Below are positions 61,001 to 64,000 of a DNA stretch of 64,000 bases, in pieces. The stretch is from Streptomyces fuscichromogenes (GTDB lineage Bacteria > Actinomycetota > Actinomycetes > Streptomycetales > Streptomycetaceae): contig NZ_BMML01000029.1 of NCBI RefSeq assembly GCF_014645815.1, forward strand, positions 1-64,000. The letters are read 5' to 3'. Position 1 is the stretch's first letter; every line of letters starts with the position of its first letter. The notes beneath the pieces were generated by a model. The model searched no databases and was not told where the DNA came from. It was given only the letters and a program-made list of their open reading frames with translations. The translations under genes and the position numbers were made by a program.

Positions 61001-64000
61001 GCTCAGCGCGGTGGCGCTGCGCAACCGGCTGGGCGACGCCACCGGTCTGCGGCTCCCGGTGGCCGTCGCCTTCGACCACCCGACTCCGGCCGCGCTGGCA
61101 GAGTCGCTGCACCGGGAACTGTTCGGCGAGCCGGAGAGCACGGCTGAGGCACCGCTCCGGCCGGCCGGAGCGGACGAGCCGATCGCGATCGTGGGCATGG
61201 CGTGCCGGTTGCCCGGCGGCGTCGAGTCACCGGAGCACCTGTGGGAGCTGGTGCTCGCCGGTGGTGACGCGGTCGGCGAGTTCCCCACGGACCGAGGCTG
61301 GGACCTGGGCCGGCTGTTCCACCCGGACCCGGATCACCCCGGCACGAGCTACAGCAGGCACGGCGGATTCCTGGGCGGCGCCGGCGAGTTCGACGCGGAG
61401 TTCTTCGGGATCTCGCCGCGTGAGGCGTTGGCGATGGATCCGCAGCAGCGGCTGATGCTGGAGGTCTCCTGGGAAGCACTGGAACGGGCCGGTCTCGACC
61501 CGACCTCGCTACGGGGCCGACCGATCGGCGTGTTCACCGGCGCGATGCACCAGAACTACGGCGTCGGCGCGGCCACCGACGGCGTCGAGGGCTACCTGCC
61601 GACAGGGCTGTCGGAGAGCGTGTTGTCCGGTCGCGTGTCGTACGTGCTCGGCCTGGAGGGGCCGGCGCTGACGGTCGACACCGCATGCTCGTCCTCCCTG
61701 GTGGCACTGCACCTGGCGGCGCAGTCGTTGGGCAACGGCGAGTGCTCGATGGCGCTGGCCGGCGGTGTCACGGTGATGGCGACGCCCGACTCGTTCGTCG
61801 GTTTCTCCCGGCAGCGTGGCATGTCCCGGGACGGCCGGTGCAAGTCGTTCTCGGCGTCGGCGGACGGAACGGGGTGGTCCGAGGGCGTCGGCGTGCTGGT
61901 GGTGGAACGGCTGTCCGACGCCGAGCGGCTCGGCCACCAGGTGCTGGCGGTGGTGCGGGGATCAGCCGTCAACCAGGACGGTGCCTCCAACGGCCTGAGC
62001 GCTCCGAGCGGTCCGTCGCAGCAGCGGGTGATCCGCCAGGCGCTGGCGAACGCCCGGCTGTCCGCTTCCGACGTCGACGTGGTGGAGGCGCACGGTACCG
62101 GCACGGTGCTGGGCGATCCCATCGAGGCGCAGGCGATTCTGGCGACGTACGGTCAGGGCCGGGAACGGCCGTTGTGGCTGGGGTCACTGAAGTCGAACAT
62201 CGGTCATACACAGGCGGCGGCCGGAGTGGCCGGCGTGATCAAGACGGTGATGGCCCTGCGCCACGGGATTCTGCCGCGGACCCTGCATGTGGACGAGCCG
62301 ACGCGGCAGGTGGACTGGTCGGTGGGAGCGGTCGAGCTGCTGACCGCGCAACGGGAGTGGCCGGAGCTGGACCGGCTGCGGCGGGCGGGTGTGTCGGCGT
62401 TCGGGGTGAGCGGCACCAACGCGCACGTGATCCTGGAACAGGCGGAGCCGACGCCGACGATCGAGGTGCCGGCACAGGGCACGGTGCCGCTGCTGCTGTC
62501 GGCCAAGGGGCGGGCTGCCCTCGCCGCCCAGGCCCGGCGGCTGCGGGACTTCCTCGCCGCGGAGCCGGATCGATCCCTGGCCGGTGTCGGCTGGTCGCTG
62601 GCGGCCAGCCGCGCGGCGCTGTCCGACCGTGCCGTGGTCGTCGCCGCCGACCACGGTGAGGCGCTGGCCGGGCTGGACGCCCTGGCAGCGGGGGAGCCGG
62701 CGGCCGGCGTGGTGACCGGGGCCGTGGTCGAGCGAGCCGGCCGCACGGTGTTCGTGTTCCCCGGCCAGGGCGCCCAGTGGACCGGTATGGGCACCGAATT
62801 GCTGGCCGAATCGCCGGTGTTCGAGGCGAAGCTGCGCGAGTGCGCGGCCGTGCTCGACGAGCTGACCGGCTGGTCGCTGCTGGACGTCCTGACCGGGGCG
62901 GCCGACGCGCCTTCGCTGGAACGCGTGGACGTGGTCCAGCCGGCCTCGTTCGCGGTGATGGTGGCGCTCGCGGCGCTCTGGGAGTCCGTGGGAATCGTGC
63001 CGGACGCGGTGCTGGGGCATTCGCAGGGCGAGATCGCCGCCGCGTGTGTGGCGGGGGCGTTGTCCCTGCGGGATGCCGCGACGGTGGTCGTCGGGCGCAG
63101 CCGTGCGATCGCCGCCGGGCTGTCCGGGCTCGGCGGCATGGTCTCCGTCGCGCTGCCCCTCGACGAGGTGACGACGCTGATCGAACAGTGGCGCGGCGCG
63201 GTGCAGCCGGCCGCGGTGAACGGGCCGGCCGCCGTGGTGGTGGCCGGAGACGCCGCCGCGCTGGACGAACTGCTGGCGGTCTGCGAGCGGCAGGACGTGC
63301 GGGCGCGCCGGATCCCGGTCGACTACGCCTCGCACACCACACACGTCGAGCGCATCGAGCGGGATGTGCTGGCCGCGCTGGACACGATCACCCCGCGCGC
63401 CGCGACCGTGCCGTTCTACTCGACGGTGACAGGCGAATGGCTGGACACCGGCGTGCTGGACGCACGGTACTGGTACCAAAACCTCCGGCACCCGGTCGGT
63501 TTCGCCCCGGCCGTCCGGGCGCTGGCCGACCAGGGGTATGACGTCTTCGTCGAGGTCAGCTCGCACCCGGTGCTGGCCACGAGCGTGCAGGACCTGCTCG
63601 ACGGAGACGAGCATCCGGTGACGGTCGCCGGCACGCTGCGCCGTGACGACGGTGGCCTGCGCCGGTTCCTCACCTCGCTGGCCGAACTCCACGTGCGAGG
63701 CGTCCCCACCGACCTGCGCGCCGCGTTCGGCAGCAGCCCGCGGCCGGGCGAGCTGCCGACGTACGCGTTCCAGCACGAGCACTTCTGGCTGGCCCCGGCA
63801 GGCGACGACTCCGTCGTGGTCCTGCCGGACGGGGTCGTGCTCACCTCGACCCTGCCACCGTCGGCCGGTCCGGCACGGTTGCTCGATCTGGTCGTGCGGG
63901 CCGGGGACGAGGTCGGTGGCCGGCTGGTCGAGCAGTTGACGGTGGAGCACGCGCTGGATCCGGCGGGCGCGGAGCTCCGGGTGGTCGTCGGCGCCGCCGA
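58053..64000 (+). CDS. rifA: Type I PKS, RifA-like: AHBA loading module and module 1 (runs off window)
   Basis: The loading didomain starts LRAELIRPLHELLREQ. The A domain (residues about 1-510) has YTSGTTGRPKG at 169-179 and Lys497 in ASGKVTRR. A KR-like region (about 520-900) is inactive: ITGAHTERGAAAA lacks GxGxxG, and FSAAGGVLGS is followed by no catalytic Tyr. The ACP Ser is at 983 in LGLTSLSA (Thr where Asp is usual). The KS has Cys1212 (DTACSSS), His1347 and His1385. The AT has Ser1657 (GHSQGE) and YASH at 1758, predicting methylmalonyl-CoA. A DH-like start lacks the HxxxGxxxxP motif. ATG 58053 fits RifA; an in-frame ATG lies 30 nt upstream. Confidence 0.95.
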   Translation, partial: MLRAELIRPLHELLREQSARFGDKVAFRDAHRAVGYAELEARTRRLAGHLAQARLRPGDRMAMLLGNRVEMVESYFAVVRACGVGVPINPRVSAAELEHILADSGATVIVTDHAHLAQLPPLRHPLTVLLVGDEPTPPGCLSYERFATTEPAAPAPDDHGLDDIAWMLYTSGTTGRPKGVLTTQRNCLWSVAASYVPALGLTDADRVLWPLPLFHSLAHIACVLAVTAVGATARITDGLSVADVLDVWRAEESTVIAGVPTLYHYLARAARTPGFTAPPVRVGLVGGAVTTAALRRSFEDAFGTALIDAYGSTETAGSIAINWPTGARAEGSCGLPVPGLAVRLVDHTSGQDVADGAEGEVWVRGPNVMVGYHNQPAATAQALAGGWYHTGDLARRDQAGYLTITGRIKELIIRAGENIHPGEVEEVIRRAPGVADVAVAGKPHDVFGEVPVAFVVPGPNGFDPARVLSLCREQLAYFKVPEELYEIQQLPRTASGKVTRRKLLDGPARLRAVGSIHHEAVFRLDWVPLPSGGTPTLGRWSVRGYAPDSLVAGLRGAGAEVSTDAVPDADPDVVVLVSADQAPAAEQVAWLRAALADDRLGAATVLVLTSGAVATGAGEAVGNLDQAALWGALRSAQAAGGRRIVMVDLDDYEDAAAVARLPFVVGCGEGQAAVRPDVVLVPRLHRLPVDNEAGADGPGKPTGAAIITGAHTERGAAAAHHLVTTRGARRLLLIVPPGTAELAAELRTRLVEAGAAVDVVECDLANRPQLRRAVAKAGVSVSVVLHAWDPRDSTSVEQAVAEVRALGDLVAQPGLGAFVLFSAAGGVLGSPESWETAAVAAYFDAYAQRLGFRGVATSSLAWGACERGHGDATAALDVRRSLGVLDIALGLNRPHLLAAELDTASYTGDQVPDVLRDLVDRPGAAADTPEPTELRDRLAGLATADQARMLLELVREQTAALLGLDGPRAVAVSKAFTQLGLTSLSAVALRNRLGDATGLRLPVAVAFDHPTPAALAESLHRELFGEPESTAEAPLRPAGADEPIAIVGMACRLPGGVESPEHLWELVLAGGDAVGEFPTDRGWDLGRLFHPDPDHPGTSYSRHGGFLGGAGEFDAEFFGISPREALAMDPQQRLMLEVSWEALERAGLDPTSLRGRPIGVFTGAMHQNYGVGAATDGVEGYLPTGLSESVLSGRVSYVLGLEGPALTVDTACSSSLVALHLAAQSLGNGECSMALAGGVTVMATPDSFVGFSRQRGMSRDGRCKSFSASADGTGWSEGVGVLVVERLSDAERLGHQVLAVVRGSAVNQDGASNGLSAPSGPSQQRVIRQALANARLSASDVDVVEAHGTGTVLGDPIEAQAILATYGQGRERPLWLGSLKSNIGHTQAAAGVAGVIKTVMALRHGILPRTLHVDEPTRQVDWSVGAVELLTAQREWPELDRLRRAGVSAFGVSGTNAHVILEQAEPTPTIEVPAQGTVPLLLSAKGRAALAAQARRLRDFLAAEPDRSLAGVGWSLAASRAALSDRAVVVAADHGEALAGLDALAAGEPAAGVVTGAVVERAGRTVFVFPGQGAQWTGMGTELLAESPVFEAKLRECAAVLDELTGWSLLDVLTGAADAPSLERVDVVQPASFAVMVALAALWESVGIVPDAVLGHSQGEIAAACVAGALSLRDAATVVVGRSRAIAAGLSGLGGMVSVALPLDEVTTLIEQWRGAVQPAAVNGPAAVVVAGDAAALDELLAVCERQDVRARRIPVDYASHTTHVERIERDVLAALDTITPRAATVPFYSTVTGEWLDTGVLDARYWYQNLRHPVGFAPAVRALADQGYDVFVEVSSHPVLATSVQDLLDGDEHPVTVAGTLRRDDGGLRRFLTSLAELHVRGVPTDLRAAFGSSPRPGELPTYAFQHEHFWLAPAGDDSVVVLPDGVVLTSTLPPSAGPARLLDLVVRAGDEVGGRLVEQLTVEHALDPAGAELRVVVGAA

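Noticed and set aside
59097..63950. Long minus-strand frames opposite the PKS gene (671 and 588 codons)
   Set aside because: Low-complexity antisense translations rich in Gly, Arg, His and Val, with no family resemblance.

Overview
The window is high-GC actinobacterial DNA, most likely from a Streptomyces chromosome. Support comes from the strong third-position G/C bias, frequent GTG starts, 4-base ATGA/GTGA overlaps, PucR, FCD-type GntR and LacI regulators, an SMI1/KNR4 protein, and ISL3/IS3/IS5 remnants. No rRNA, tRNA or CRISPR array was seen.

Region 1 (0-13.5 kb) is a mixed stretch of small regulator/enzyme units with decayed genes between them: an MDR reductase with a SnoaL-like protein and divergent LysR; a TetR/DJ-1 pair with a shared operator; an acyl desaturase with its flavo-ferredoxin reductase and divergent PucR; an SMI1 protein; and a thioredoxin-fold protein missing its nucleophilic cysteine. 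N- and C-terminal fragments of an ATP-dependent DNA ligase lie about 9.3 kb apart on the same strand. A NACHT-type NTPase is broken by several frameshifts.

Region 2 (13.5-28.2 kb) is an aromatic or cyclic-compound catabolic locus. The minus strand encodes carboxymuconolactone decarboxylase, FAH-family hydrolase, MarR, cupin, P450, 2Fe-2S ferredoxin, ferredoxin reductase, acyl-CoA ligase, zinc alcohol dehydrogenase, glutaryl-CoA-type dehydrogenase, an MhpA-type flavin hydroxylase and 3-hydroxyacyl-CoA dehydrogenase. Divergently, the plus strand encodes an extradiol (VOC) dioxygenase and a PaaZ/BoxD-like aldehyde dehydrogenase. A shared 18-bp element at two promoters suggests one regulon.

Region 3 (28.3-35.5 kb) holds a truncated MerR gene with an intact operator, a GH32 (levanase-like) remnant, and a probable fructose uptake locus: PfkB kinase and LacI, divergent from lipoprotein SBP, permease, single-domain ATPase and aldose epimerase.

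Region 4 (35.5-45 kb) is an insertion-sequence graveyard around a methyltransferase gene flanked by inverted repeats, then a leuA unit with a Leu-rich leader peptide and attenuator-like fold, an overlapping ABC ATPase gene and a divergent GntR. Beyond these are broken thioesterase, IS5 and MOSC genes, a NUDIX gene and an ImmA/IrrE-type metallopeptidase.

Region 5 (45.1-64 kb, running off the right edge) is the left part of an ansamycin biosynthetic cluster. It has the AHBA genes rifK-L-M-G in one overlapping operon, a divergent aminodehydroquinase (rifJ-like) and a flavin hydroxylase like rifamycin Orf19, which points to a naphthalenic ansamycin. It also has crotonyl-CoA carboxylase/reductase (a possible ethylmalonyl unit), a P450 coupled to a beta-lactamase-fold serine hydrolase, a zinc dehydrogenase and a type II thioesterase. 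Last is a rifA-like PKS with loading A-KR(inactive)-ACP, then KS-AT(methylmalonyl) and the start of a damaged DH. Similar G-tract promoter elements precede most of these units, and the rifM homolog has an in-frame TTA codon. RifH, RifN, RifI, amide synthase and pathway regulators are not in the window and would be expected to the right.
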